In this document: positions 24,313-32,633 of the stretch, in pieces
Layout: every line of letters starts with the position of its first letter
Numbering within the stretch: position 1 is the stretch's first letter
Source: Chloroflexota bacterium
Lineage (GTDB): Bacteria; Chloroflexota; Anaerolineae; Promineifilales; Promineifilaceae
Reading direction: 5' to 3'
NCBI GenBank assembly: GCA_024277135.1
Contig: JAJRVV010000075.1
Span: 1-50,333, forward strand
Length of the DNA stretch: 50,333 nucleotides
The notes under the pieces: model-generated
The model's input: only the letters and a program-made list of their open reading frames with translations
The model's database searches: none
Told to the model about the DNA's origin: nothing
Made by a program: the position numbers and the translations under genes

Positions 24313-25971
24313 ATGCAGCGATGGCGTGGGATTTCTCCGATTTGGCTGGCGGCAGCGGCCGTACTCCTGTTCTGGTTTTTGGCGTTGGACAGCATGGCGC
24401 TGGACAGCCCGACGATGGATGAGCAGAACCACATCGCTCGCGGCCTGGCTTTTTTGCGGACGGGAGACGCCCATATGAGCCTGGAACATCCGCCGCTGGT
24501 CAATCTGCTCAGCGCTCTGCCGTTGCTGACGATGCCGGAAATCCGCCTGCCCATTGACCATCCCAGTTGGACACGGCCGGAGGGTTGGTACGAGTTCGCC
24601 GATCTGCTGCTGTGGCAGTATAACCAGGACGTGACCCAGATCGTTTTTCTGGCCCGCTTTCCCATTCTGCTGCTGACGTTGGGGCTGGCGTTGGCCGGCT
24701 TTTGCTTTGCCCGCGCTTTGTGGGGGACGGGCTGGCTGCCGTTTTTCTTCATTTTGTTTGACCCGAACATTTTGGCGCACGGCCGTTACGCTACCACCGA
24801 TGTCGGCGGCGCCTTTTTTTTGCTGCTGGCAGTGTGGGCGATGTGGCGGCTGTGGCAGGCGGATGGCTGGGATTGGCGGCGGTGGGGGACGGCCGTGCTG
24901 ATGCTGGGTTTCGCCTTTTCCGCCAAATTATCCACCCTCGCTTTTGCGCCTATCCTGGCGGTGATGGCGCTGCTTCCAATTTACAAGGCTCGATCTTTGC
25001 ATGCAATTGGACGACGGCTGGCGCAGTTGGCGGCGGCGGGCGCGGCGGCGCTGCTGGCGGTGTGGGCCGTGTTTGGCTTTGAGTGGGGGGCGTATCGCTT
25101 TCAGTCGGCGGGGTTGGCGGGATGGAACGGCCGTGCCGGGCCGCTGCCCACCTTTTTGGCCGGCATCGAACAAATCGCCGGACTGGCTGGCGGCGGGCGC
25201 GGCAGCTCTTTTTTGTTGGGAAACTTTTCGGATAGCGGTTTCTTGGCCTATTTCCCGGTGGCCTTTGCCGCCAAGACGCCGTTGATCACCCTGGTTTTGC
25301 TGGCGACGGCCGTTATTGTTTTGTTGAAGAAGGAAAAGACGCGGGGGACGGCCGTTTTCCTTCTCACCCCCATCCTGCTCTACTTCGCCCTCTCCATGCA
25401 GTCCGCCTTCAACATCGGCTACCGCCACCTTCTGCCTATTTTGCCCTTAATCATGATTTTGATTGGCGGTTTGGCCGGTCACTCCCACGCTTCACGCTTC
25501 CCGCTTCCCGCCTTACGTCTCTCTCCTCTGCTCCTCATCCTTGCCACTCTCTCCATCCACCCTCACTACCTGAGCTATTTCAACCAGGCGGCGGGCGGGC
25601 CGGAGAACGGCTATCGCATTTTGGTGGACAGCAACGTGGATTGGGGGCAAGATTTGCGGCGGCTGCGCGATTGGATGGCGGCGAATGGGGTGGAATCGGT
25701 GAAGCTGGCCTGGTTTGGCGCGGCCGATCCCGCCTACTACGGCATCCAATATGAGCCGCTGCCCGGCCTGGGCCGCAGCGAGTTTTTCCTGAAATGGTGG
25801 GATGTGCCCTTTAATACGGCCGATCCGGAGCCGGGCGTGTATGCCATCAGCGTCACCAATTTGTGGGAGCTGCCTTTGCAAGAAGCGGAGAAGACGCGCT
25901 TTGCCTGGTTCCGGGCGCGGCCGCCGGATGACCGGGTGGGGTATTCGATTTTGATTTATGTGGTGAAGTGA
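24313..25971 (+). CDS. GT39-like polytopic glycosyltransferase
   Basis: A membrane glycosyltransferase of about 552 residues with some ten to twelve hydrophobic helices. The loop after helix 1 contains SPTMDEQNHIARG, with the acidic pair expected for the PMT/ArnT-like fold, and LEHPPLVNLLSALPLL. The C-terminal soluble part begins with the pattern VDSNVDWGQDLRRLRDW, a motif I associate with this subgroup. It lacks the beta-sandwich tail of the other three glycosyltransferases. ATG 24313 gives a normal N-terminus (MQRWRGISPIW); the frame is open to a TTG at 24250 that overlaps the stop of the restriction gene. It has several ACGGCCGT octamers, unlike the gene before it. Confidence 0.82.
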   Translation: MQRWRGISPIWLAAAAVLLFWFLALDSMALDSPTMDEQNHIARGLAFLRTGDAHMSLEHPPLVNLLSALPLLTMPEIRLPIDHPSWTRPEGWYEFADLLLWQYNQDVTQIVFLARFPILLLTLGLALAGFCFARALWGTGWLPFFFILFDPNILAHGRYATTDVGGAFFLLLAVWAMWRLWQADGWDWRRWGTAVLMLGFAFSAKLSTLAFAPILAVMALLPIYKARSLHAIGRRLAQLAAAGAAALLAVWAVFGFEWGAYRFQSAGLAGWNGRAGPLPTFLAGIEQIAGLAGGGRGSSFLLGNFSDSGFLAYFPVAFAAKTPLITLVLLATAVIVLLKKEKTRGTAVFLLTPILLYFALSMQSAFNIGYRHLLPILPLIMILIGGLAGHSHASRFPLPALRLSPLLLILATLSIHPHYLSYFNQAAGGPENGYRILVDSNVDWGQDLRRLRDWMAANGVESVKLAWFGAADPAYYGIQYEPLPGLGRSEFFLKWWDVPFNTADPEPGVYAISVTNLWELPLQEAEKTRFAWFRARPPDDRVGYSILIYVVK

Positions 25972-25973
25972 GG

Positions 25974-25993
25974 GGATTTTGGATTTTGGATTG
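25974..25993. repeat. GGATTTT heptamer repeat at the start of the next glycosyltransferase
   Basis: GGATTTT, GGATTTT, GGATTG directly after the preceding stop codon. The repeat supplies the TTG start codon used here and the first codons. Confidence 0.7.
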
Positions 25994-28345
25994 AGGAAGC
26001 GGGGGTGGGCGGTGACGGCCGTCATCCTGACGGCGGCGACTTTGTTGGCAGATTTGCCCCGGCCGTTACCGCAGATGTTGGCCTTTTTGCTGCTGGCGGT
26101 GTGGCCGATGGCGGGGTGGTGGCGGGTGGTGGACGGCCGTCTGGCGGAGCGGCTGGTTTCAGCGGCGGCGCTGGCGATGCTGGTCAGCAGTTTGGTGATG
26201 TTGGCGGCGCATTATGTGCCGGGGTCGGTGTCCCGGCCGTGGCTGATGGTCGTTTTTGCGCTGGCGGCCCTGCTCCCTCAGATTAAAACGAAAAACGAAA
26301 AGCGGCAGTTGAGCAGAAGTCAACAGGTGAGAGGTTCGGGAATTGGAATTCCCGATACGAATACGACCAGTCGACTTTTGCGCTATTGCGAAAAACGAAA
26401 TCAGGCGCTCCAATCGGCATGTTCCTGGCCGAAATTTCAGCGTAATTGGCATTGGGTTTTTCTGATTTTGCTGGCTTTGGCTTTGCGCTTTACCTGGTTG
26501 GGTTATTCGGAGTTTCAGGGAGACGAGGGCCTCATCATGTCGCGGGCGGCGGCGATGCTGACGGGGGATGACGCCGAAATTTTCTTGCATCAAAAAGGGC
26601 CGATTGAAATTTTGCTGCCCATGAGCTTGTGGGGGCTGGCGGGCGAGATCAACGAGTTTTGGGCGCGGATCGCTTTTGCCTGGGCCGGCGTCTGGGCGGT
26701 GTTGGCGGTGGCGGCGCTGACCCACCATTGGTTTGGGACGCGGGCGGGCTGGCTGGCCGGGGTGTTGTTTGCCATGATGGGCTTCAGCGTCGCTTTTGGC
26801 CGGATCGTACAGTACCAAAGCCTGGTAATGCTGTGGGGGACGTTGGCGGTTTGGCACGCTGTCAGTTTCCGAGAGAGAGGGCGGCGGCTGGATTTGGGGC
26901 TGACGGCCGTGTTCCTGGCGGGTGGTTTGCTGGCCCATTACGATGCGGTGCTGGTAGTTCCGGCAATTGCTTGGGCGGTGTGGCCGCAATTAAGACCGTT
27001 TGATTGGCGGGCCTGGTTGGGAGCAACGGCCGTTGGCGTGTTGGTGCTGGCATTGTTTTATGTGCCTTTTGTCCTTGACCCCAATTTTTCTCGGACGGGC
27101 CAATATCTCTGGCAAGGGCGGATTGGCGCGGATGCTGATGGTAGGGGATTGTTGAGTTGGAGCGGGACGGCCGTCTGGCAGATGGTGACGTTTTATAACA
27201 CTCTTTATTATGTGGTCGGTTTGGTAGTCGCTTTGCTGATTGGCTTGATGGCGAAGCGGCGGCAGCAGGGAACGGCCCTCCTCCTTTTTGCGGCCCCGTT
27301 TCTGTTCTACTTGTTCATCGTGGCCGACCCGCGCACCCATGTGTACACCTTTTTCCCTGGGGCGGTGATTTTGGCGGCGGTTGGGCTGGATTGGTTGTTG
27401 ACTGCTGGAACAGGTTGGCGGCGGTTGCTGCTGTGGGGCGGGACGGCCGTGTGGCTGACCGTCTCGTTGGCATACGTCTGGCTCATGTTTGTGGATCACA
27501 CCCCGGAACGGCAGCGTACCTGGGCCGAAAACCGCCCCCGCTTTTACCCGGTGACGTGGGAAAAACCGCCCGAATTTGGCCTGTTCGGTTTTCCGCACCA
27601 GGCGGGTTGGCGGGTGGCATCATCCTTGGTGGGGGAAACCGATTTGCCTTTTGCCAGCAATGAGGAGCAGGAAGTGACCGCCTGGTACATGGCCCCGGCG
27701 GCGCGGACGCACTGCCCCAATTTTGAGACGTTTTTGCTGGCAGCGAATGCGCAGGATGAACTTCCCGTCCCTCCGGGTTTGTTGACAGATTGGTTGGTGC
27801 AGGCGGAAGTGCAGGTAAACGGCCGGCCTTCGTTGTGGGTGTACGGCCGTCAGCCGGTGGCCGAACCGGTTATTTTGCAGGCGTCGGATTATTCACGCTG
27901 GTTGTCCCCTGCCCAGGCCGCGCCCATGCAAACTGGTGGCGCTGTGCCGTTGGATGTGACTCTTGGTGACGGACAGGCCCGGTTGGTGGGGTATGATCTG
28001 GACGCTTCCCAGGCTGTTCCTGGCGGGCAGGTGGTGGTGACGTTGTATTGGGTGGGGTTACGGCCGTTTGATCGCAATTTTCAATCATTTGTCCACCTGT
28101 TTGACGGGGAACTGCGCGCCCAGCACGACGGCGCGCCGGACTGCGCAGTTATGCCGACCACGCGCTGGGAGCCGGGCCAATTGATAGCTGACGCCCATGT
28201 CGTGCCTATCGCCCCGGACGTTCCGGCGGGCGAGGTGGCGGTGTTGGTAGGTATGTACGATTTGTTGACTTTGGAGCGGCTGGCGATACCTGACCGTGCT
28301 GATCAAACCATTTATTTGACTTCACTACCAATCACCGACGACTGA
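25979..28345 (+). CDS. GT39-like polytopic glycosyltransferase with C-terminal beta-sandwich domain
   Basis: The largest of the four glycosyltransferases (788 aa). An N-terminal module of three to four helices (to about residue 100) precedes the catalytic membrane part. There the acidic pair is in YSEFQGDEGLIMSRAA, and another ten helices follow to about 510. The C-terminal 280 residues are extracytoplasmic and end in the same beta-sandwich pattern as the two GTs at 9.3-13.4 kb (LYWVGLRPFDRNFQSFVHL, then VLVGMYDLLTLERLAIPD). Residues about 103-158 are a hydrophilic, low-quality insertion containing AAAACGA repeats and a palindrome. The start is uncertain (TTG inside a heptamer repeat; GTGAGGGG lies just upstream). 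It is co-directional with the preceding GT, 7 bases away. Confidence 0.8.
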   Translation: MDFGLRKRGWAVTAVILTAATLLADLPRPLPQMLAFLLLAVWPMAGWWRVVDGRLAERLVSAAALAMLVSSLVMLAAHYVPGSVSRPWLMVVFALAALLPQIKTKNEKRQLSRSQQVRGSGIGIPDTNTTSRLLRYCEKRNQALQSACSWPKFQRNWHWVFLILLALALRFTWLGYSEFQGDEGLIMSRAAAMLTGDDAEIFLHQKGPIEILLPMSLWGLAGEINEFWARIAFAWAGVWAVLAVAALTHHWFGTRAGWLAGVLFAMMGFSVAFGRIVQYQSLVMLWGTLAVWHAVSFRERGRRLDLGLTAVFLAGGLLAHYDAVLVVPAIAWAVWPQLRPFDWRAWLGATAVGVLVLALFYVPFVLDPNFSRTGQYLWQGRIGADADGRGLLSWSGTAVWQMVTFYNTLYYVVGLVVALLIGLMAKRRQQGTALLLFAAPFLFYLFIVADPRTHVYTFFPGAVILAAVGLDWLLTAGTGWRRLLLWGGTAVWLTVSLAYVWLMFVDHTPERQRTWAENRPRFYPVTWEKPPEFGLFGFPHQAGWRVASSLVGETDLPFASNEEQEVTAWYMAPAARTHCPNFETFLLAANAQDELPVPPGLLTDWLVQAEVQVNGRPSLWVYGRQPVAEPVILQASDYSRWLSPAQAAPMQTGGAVPLDVTLGDGQARLVGYDLDASQAVPGGQVVVTLYWVGLRPFDRNFQSFVHLFDGELRAQHDGAPDCAVMPTTRWEPGQLIADAHVVPIAPDVPAGEVAVLVGMYDLLTLERLAIPDRADQTIYLTSLPITDD
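26336..26355. repeat. Palindrome inside a glycosyltransferase gene
   Basis: TCGGGAATT (26336-26344) and AATTCCCGA (26347-26355) are a perfect 9-bp inverted repeat with a 2-base spacer. It lies in the hydrophilic insertion of the protein, flanked by AAAACGA-type units. It looks like non-coding repeat DNA caught in a gene. Confidence 0.6.
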
Positions 28346-28365
28346 TTGGCGATGTCGAATTGAGG

Positions 28366-28393
28366 TTGACGGATGAACGGGACACGATAGAAT
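28366..28393 (+). promoter_or_regulatory. Probable promoter of the secreted DUF11-like protein
   Basis: TTGACG (28366-28371) and TAGAAT (28388-28393) with 16-base spacing, about 86 bases upstream of the ATG at 28480. Confidence 0.45.
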
Positions 28394-28479
28394 GGACGGC
28401 CGTAGTTCTCTAAAAAAGAGTTGAACAAAATATTTTGACTGAGGCGCCTGGAGGTCAAGAGTCCAGGCTGGAGGATTTT

Positions 28480-29934
28480 ATGCGTCAAGTAATTGTTAAT
28501 TTATCAAACCAGAGACGACAGGCCGTTTTTGCCAGTCTTGTCATTGCCATGCTGTTGGTGACGGCCGTTGTGGGCACAATCATTGCCAGCCCCAGCGCCG
28601 CCGATCTGGAGAGTTCCAAGAAAGAGGTTAATGCTGCCCAAACTGCTCCTGGGTCTTCGTTACAATACACGATTTTGTTGGATAACAGTGGGGATCAACC
28701 GATCAACACTGTGGTAATGACAGATGTTTTGCCATCGGCCGTCAATTATGTTTCCGGGACGCTCAATGCTGAATATGATCAGGCTTTCCCTGAGCCACTT
28801 ACATCACTTACGTATACCAATGGCATAGTTTCCTGGCAAGGCTCTATTGGGCAGCAAGGGGCAGTCACAATCACTTTCCAGGCGGCGTTGACGGATACAC
28901 TTATCGCCGGAGATCAGGTCACCAATACTGTGGCTATTACCGGTACGGGCTACCTTATCACGCGCACGGCCGTGACCGCCATCATAACCACCACCAACGT
29001 CTTTTTGCCCATCATTTACAAACCGGTGCCGGCGCCCTTTTTGAACGTGGTCGTCCGCACCACCAGCGATAATCAGTGGGATGTGAGCTGGCTAAGCCCC
29101 GATTCGGCCGTGACCAAATACGAATTGGAAGAAGCGCAAGACATGTCTTTTAGCAATCCTACTCGTTATGATATGGGCGTCGGTCTGGAAAAAAGTTTCA
29201 GTCCATCTGCCACAACCAATAATCTTTACTGTTACCGGGCACGGGCTTTCATCGGCGCTTTGGTTGGAAATTGGTCGAATGTACGATGTGTCTATGGCAA
29301 TTACCGGGATGATTTTAACACCGATACCGGCTGGGGTATCCGTCGCCAGGACACGGATGATGTGAACAATAGCTCCTACCTGCAAAACGGCAATTTTGTA
29401 GTCAAAATCGGCGGCCGTTGGGATTATGCTATCGCGTCGCCGCTGAGACAAGCGCCCTGGCAAAATTACCGCATTGAAACCAGCGTGAAGCTGGAAGGCG
29501 GCATTGATAACTTGCACAGCTATGGTTTGATTTTCGGTGGCGATTGGGATGGCAATACTTGCCCTACTGCTGATTACAGCACTTGTTTTAACCAATATTA
29601 CCGCCTAAATGTGATTTGGACAGGCTCGCCTGACAAAATGAAATTTAACCTAAAGCGGATTGATTACCATGACCCGGCCAACAACTCTGGTCGTGGGGTG
29701 GACTTGACTCTCTTCTCGGATGTGTTGTTGGGGGATACGAGCGGGTGGAATACTTGGGCGATAGAGGTTTATGCAGATGGTACCATCAAGGTGTTTGCCA
29801 ATGGGACTCTGGTGGCGACAGCCCAAGATGCAACTTATGGCAGCAACCCTTATTTTGGCGTGTTTGCGTCGGATGATGAGTATCTTGGCTCTGAACCCTG
29901 GTTTGATTATTACGAGGTGAAGCCGCTGCCTTAA
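28480..29934 (+). CDS. Secreted protein with DUF11-like repeat and lectin/LamG-like domain
   Basis: An exported protein of 484 residues. The N-terminus is basic (MRQVIVNLSNQRRQ) followed by a hydrophobic signal segment (VFASLVIAMLLVTAVVGTIIA). Residues about 40-155 match the DUF11 type of surface beta-domain (YTILLDNSGDQPINTVVMTD, then GDQVTNTVAITGTG). A fibronectin-like stretch follows (about 185-275). The last 210 residues look like a concanavalin-type sandwich (YGLIFGGDWDG, YRLNVIWTG, IKVFANGTLVAT, FGVFASDDE). No anchor is seen at the C-terminus. The start has GGAGG 5 bases upstream; an in-frame start at 28435 would extend through it. Probably a sugar- or surface-binding protein. Confidence 0.75.
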   Translation: MRQVIVNLSNQRRQAVFASLVIAMLLVTAVVGTIIASPSAADLESSKKEVNAAQTAPGSSLQYTILLDNSGDQPINTVVMTDVLPSAVNYVSGTLNAEYDQAFPEPLTSLTYTNGIVSWQGSIGQQGAVTITFQAALTDTLIAGDQVTNTVAITGTGYLITRTAVTAIITTTNVFLPIIYKPVPAPFLNVVVRTTSDNQWDVSWLSPDSAVTKYELEEAQDMSFSNPTRYDMGVGLEKSFSPSATTNNLYCYRARAFIGALVGNWSNVRCVYGNYRDDFNTDTGWGIRRQDTDDVNNSSYLQNGNFVVKIGGRWDYAIASPLRQAPWQNYRIETSVKLEGGIDNLHSYGLIFGGDWDGNTCPTADYSTCFNQYYRLNVIWTGSPDKMKFNLKRIDYHDPANNSGRGVDLTLFSDVLLGDTSGWNTWAIEVYADGTIKVFANGTLVATAQDATYGSNPYFGVFASDDEYLGSEPWFDYYEVKPLP

Positions 29935-29957
29935 CCAGCGGCAACAACCGGCAAAAG

Positions 29958-29999
29958 ACAGGCTCCAGCATGACATGACTCACTGGAGCCTGTTTTTTT
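29958..29999. terminator. Intrinsic terminator of the secreted protein gene
   Basis: ACAGGCTCCAG (29958-29968) pairs with CTGGAGCCTGT (29983-29993), followed by a T-run. An AAAAG lies on the other side, so it may also stop the convergent operon whose last stop codon is at 29998. Confidence 0.85.
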
Positions 30000-30447
30000 A
30001 TCCGTAATAGTCGAATGTAAATAAATGGGGAGCGTGGATGTAGAGACCTTCCCCCGACACGGCCGTCTCCCCATTCGCCAGCACAATCTGCCCCCTGGCA
30101 TACCCCTTACGCCCTTCAAACCGTTCCAGCCACCCCTCAACCCGCAGAGGAGCGTGAAGCGGAACGGGCAGGTGATAATTCAAATTCATATTCGCCAACA
30201 CCACCTTCAGGCCCGACTGCCACACCGCCGCCCCCATGGCTTCATCAATCACAGCCGCGCTGGCTCCGCCGTGCGCATGGTTAGGCGGCCCTTGTTCTGC
30301 CAGCGTAAACACAAACTCGGAGAAAACCAGAATGTGTTTGAGATCGCGCTGAACATACCAGATCAGCCCCATCCCCTTGGGGTTTTGCGTGCCGCAGATG
30401 AAACAACTGCCGTGTTCCGGCAGCCGCTCTGGTTCCGTATCGCTCAT
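29998..30447 (-). CDS. Hotdog-fold thioesterase (PaaI-like)
   Basis: A small thioesterase of 149 residues. The N-terminal CFICGTQNPKGMGL and the active-site helix with NHAHGGASAAVIDEAMG are typical of PaaI/YbgC-like hotdog enzymes that hydrolyse acyl-CoA thioesters. It is the last gene of the liv/acyl-CoA ligase operon, 34 bases after the PaaK-like ligase. It probably recycles CoA from dead-end acyl-CoA made by the two ligases. GAGAGAA precedes the ATG. The terminator shared with the secreted protein gene lies at its stop. Confidence 0.87.
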   Translation of the reverse strand: MSDTEPERLPEHGSCFICGTQNPKGMGLIWYVQRDLKHILVFSEFVFTLAEQGPPNHAHGGASAAVIDEAMGAAVWQSGLKVVLANMNLNYHLPVPLHAPLRVEGWLERFEGRKGYARGQIVLANGETAVSGEGLYIHAPHLFTFDYYG

Positions 30448-30481
30448 GGATTTCTCTCAATGGGTGGGGTGTTGAGTATTG

Positions 30482-31660
30482 TCACTCCCAGGTGCGCTCG
30501 TCCCGAATGGGAGGCGTGTTGGCGGGCAAACTATCCAGCACGGCCACTTTTAGCTCGAATTTGAGCGCCTGCCGGGCGGTGGTTTTCAGGGATTGGGAGA
30601 CGGCCGTGCTGTCCACCCCCTTTTGCAACACCACCGCCAGCGTCAAATCATCCCGGTGATCTTTGCGGGTGATGATGGCTTGATACGCCTTCACCTGGGG
30701 AAAGCGAGCCATCATATCCGCCAACTGCGTTGGATGCAGGAACATCCCCCGCACCTTCGTCGCCGCGCCCACCCGCCCTTGCCACCCATTCAGCCGCAAA
30801 CCGGGACGGCCACAGGCACACGGCTCGGCGATGATGGAAGACAAATCCCCCACGCCAAACCGCACCAGCGCATAATGCTTGTTGAAGAGCGTCACCACCA
30901 CTTCGCCCGTCTCGCCATATGGCAGCGGCTGGCCGTTGTTGATGTCGCAAATCTGGATGATCGTATTTTCTGGGATGTGCCAGCCCGCCAATTCCGGGCA
31001 GTCATAACCTAAATTGCCGCATTCGGCCGTGCCATACCCCTGGAACACCTCAATGCCCCGCTCATTCAAAGCCTGACGCAAAGATGAGGGCAGCGGTTCG
31101 GCCAGCACAAACGCCCGCTGCAAATAAAGCGGTAGGTTCAACGCCTCCGCTTTTTCCAGCAAGGCATTCAAATAACTGGGCAGGCCGACATAACCCGTCA
31201 CCTGGAAGCTGGACATCATCTGCACCTGTTGTTCCTGGTTACCGATGCCGCCGGGAATGGGTACGCAGCCAATGTGGCGCAACCCTTCTTCAAGGGATGC
31301 GCCAGCCGGGGTCATGTGGTAGCCAAAACAGTTGATCGCCAGTTGGTCGGGCTGGAATCCGGCGGCTTCGAGCGCGATTGCCCAACGGCCGGGGTCGGGT
31401 TCGTTGGGTTCCGGTTCGTTGATGGGGCCGGGCGATTGGAAAACGCGGCGCAAGCTGCCGATGGGGGCTGCCAGCAGGCCGCCAAACGGCGGCTCCTGCT
31501 TTTGCAGTTCAATGACATCATCCTTACGCAAAACAGGCAGTTTAGCCAGGTCTGCTTCGGTTTGCAGGTCGGCCGGCGTTAATCCGGCCTTGTCCATCCG
31601 CCGTTGGAAGGCGGGGGCGTTTTGATATAAATGTTGAATAGTATCGGATAATTGCGACAT
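30482..31660 (-). CDS. PaaK-like acyl-CoA ligase (adenylate-forming)
   Basis: Of the phenylacetate-CoA ligase family (392 aa, somewhat shorter than classical PaaK). The N-terminal LYQNAPAFQRRMDKAGLTPADL and LPVLRKDD are family-typical. The adenine-site segment is GYGTAECGNLGYDC, and ALVRFGVGDL plus the C-terminal lid (GRVGAATKVRGMFLHPTQL) are present. The usual Ser/Thr/Gly-rich phosphate loop is replaced by FQSPGPINEPEPNEP (about residues 74-88), so substrate or activity may differ. It sits 6 bases from livF, inside the uptake operon. A carboxylic acid such as an aryl or branched acid is a plausible substrate, by context only. Confidence 0.82.
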   Translation of the reverse strand: MSQLSDTIQHLYQNAPAFQRRMDKAGLTPADLQTEADLAKLPVLRKDDVIELQKQEPPFGGLLAAPIGSLRRVFQSPGPINEPEPNEPDPGRWAIALEAAGFQPDQLAINCFGYHMTPAGASLEEGLRHIGCVPIPGGIGNQEQQVQMMSSFQVTGYVGLPSYLNALLEKAEALNLPLYLQRAFVLAEPLPSSLRQALNERGIEVFQGYGTAECGNLGYDCPELAGWHIPENTIIQICDINNGQPLPYGETGEVVVTLFNKHYALVRFGVGDLSSIIAEPCACGRPGLRLNGWQGRVGAATKVRGMFLHPTQLADMMARFPQVKAYQAIITRKDHRDDLTLAVVLQKGVDSTAVSQSLKTTARQALKFELKVAVLDSLPANTPPIRDERTWE

Positions 31661-31666
31661 TGTGAT

Positions 31667-32461
31667 TTAAGAGAGCCAGCGTTTACGCCGTTTATAATGC
31701 TTCACGTCCCGGTAACTTTTGCGTTTGCCCACTTCGTTTAGTCCCAGATAAAACTCGCGCACGTCGGCATTTTCTTTGAGAGCTGCCGGTTCGCCGGTGA
31801 GGACGATACGGCCGTTCTCCATGATATACGCATAATCCGCCACATCTAACGCCAGCCGCGCATTTTGTTCCACCAGCAGAATCGTGGTGCCCTGCTCCCG
31901 GTTAATCCGCTTGATGATCTCGAAAATCTCATGCACCAGCAGCGGCGCCAACCCCAGCGATGGCTCGTCCAACATCACCAGCTTGGGCCGGGCCATCAAT
32001 GCCCGCCCAATCGCCAGCATCTGCTGTTCGCCGCCGGAGAGGTAGCCGGCAACCTGCCGCCGCCGTTCCCGTAAGGGTGCGAAATACTCGTAAACTATCT
32101 CCATATCTTGGCGCACATTTTGCCGATCTTTGCGGGTATAACTGCCGGCAATGAGGTTTTGCTCCACATCCAGGTGTTCAAACACCCGCCGCCCTTCCAT
32201 TACCTGGAAGATGCCGCGCCGCACAATCTCAGACGCTTCTCTCTGATCAATTCGCTCATCCTCAAACAGGATTTCGCCATCCGTCACTTCGCCGTCCTCT
32301 GGCTTGAGCAGGCCGGAAATGGCCTTGAGCGTGGTGGATTTCCCAGCCCCGTTGGAGCCGAGCAGGGTGACGATTTTGCCTTGGGGCACTTCCAGGGACA
32401 TCCCTTTCAGCACCAGGATGACATCGTTGTAGATGACTTCGACATTATTGAGCGCCAGCAT
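31667..32461 (-). CDS. livF: Branched-chain-amino-acid-type ABC transporter ATP-binding protein
   Basis: The LivF-type ATPase of a HAAT-family importer. Walker A GSNGAGKST is at 35-43, signature YLSGGEQQMLAIGRAL, Walker B LVMLDEPSLGLAP, and the switch His is replaced by Gln in LVEQNARLAL, as is usual for LivF. The C-terminal extension YRDVKHYKRRKRWLS is an odd, highly basic tail. The ribosome site GAGGT is 5 bases before the ATG. It follows livK after about 170 bases that hold a terminator-like hairpin. The paralogue livG is encoded at the other end of the operon. Confidence 0.93.
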   Translation of the reverse strand: MLALNNVEVIYNDVILVLKGMSLEVPQGKIVTLLGSNGAGKSTTLKAISGLLKPEDGEVTDGEILFEDERIDQREASEIVRRGIFQVMEGRRVFEHLDVEQNLIAGSYTRKDRQNVRQDMEIVYEYFAPLRERRRQVAGYLSGGEQQMLAIGRALMARPKLVMLDEPSLGLAPLLVHEIFEIIKRINREQGTTILLVEQNARLALDVADYAYIMENGRIVLTGEPAALKENADVREFYLGLNEVGKRKSYRDVKHYKRRKRWLS

Positions 32462-32486
32462 GGTTTACCTCTAGTCAGAATGATTT

Positions 32487-32514
32487 GCGATTTTAGATTT
32501 TGGATTTCGGATTG
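32487..32514. repeat. GATTTTG-type heptamer repeat between livF and livK
   Basis: GCGATTTTAGATTTTGGATTTCGGATTG is four imperfect 7-base units, in the same orientation and family as the repeats at 25974 and 42237. Confidence 0.6.
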
Positions 32515-32565
32515 AACTGCTGCTGGGCGAGTCGCCAGAAATTCCAAAGTCATTTACCAAATACA

Positions 32566-32612
32566 TAAAAATTGGGGGGAGCAGTTGCCGGATTAGCTAA
32601 CAACTGCTCCCC
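32566..32612 (-). terminator. Terminator/attenuator between livK and livF
   Basis: GGGGAGCAGTTG (32576-32587) pairs with CAACTGCTCCCC (32601-32612). Read on the minus strand, the stem is followed by AATTTTTAT. Because livF and two more genes lie downstream, it probably reduces rather than ends transcription. Confidence 0.7.
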
Positions 32613-32633
32613 TGCTGCTTTCAACTGTTTCGT

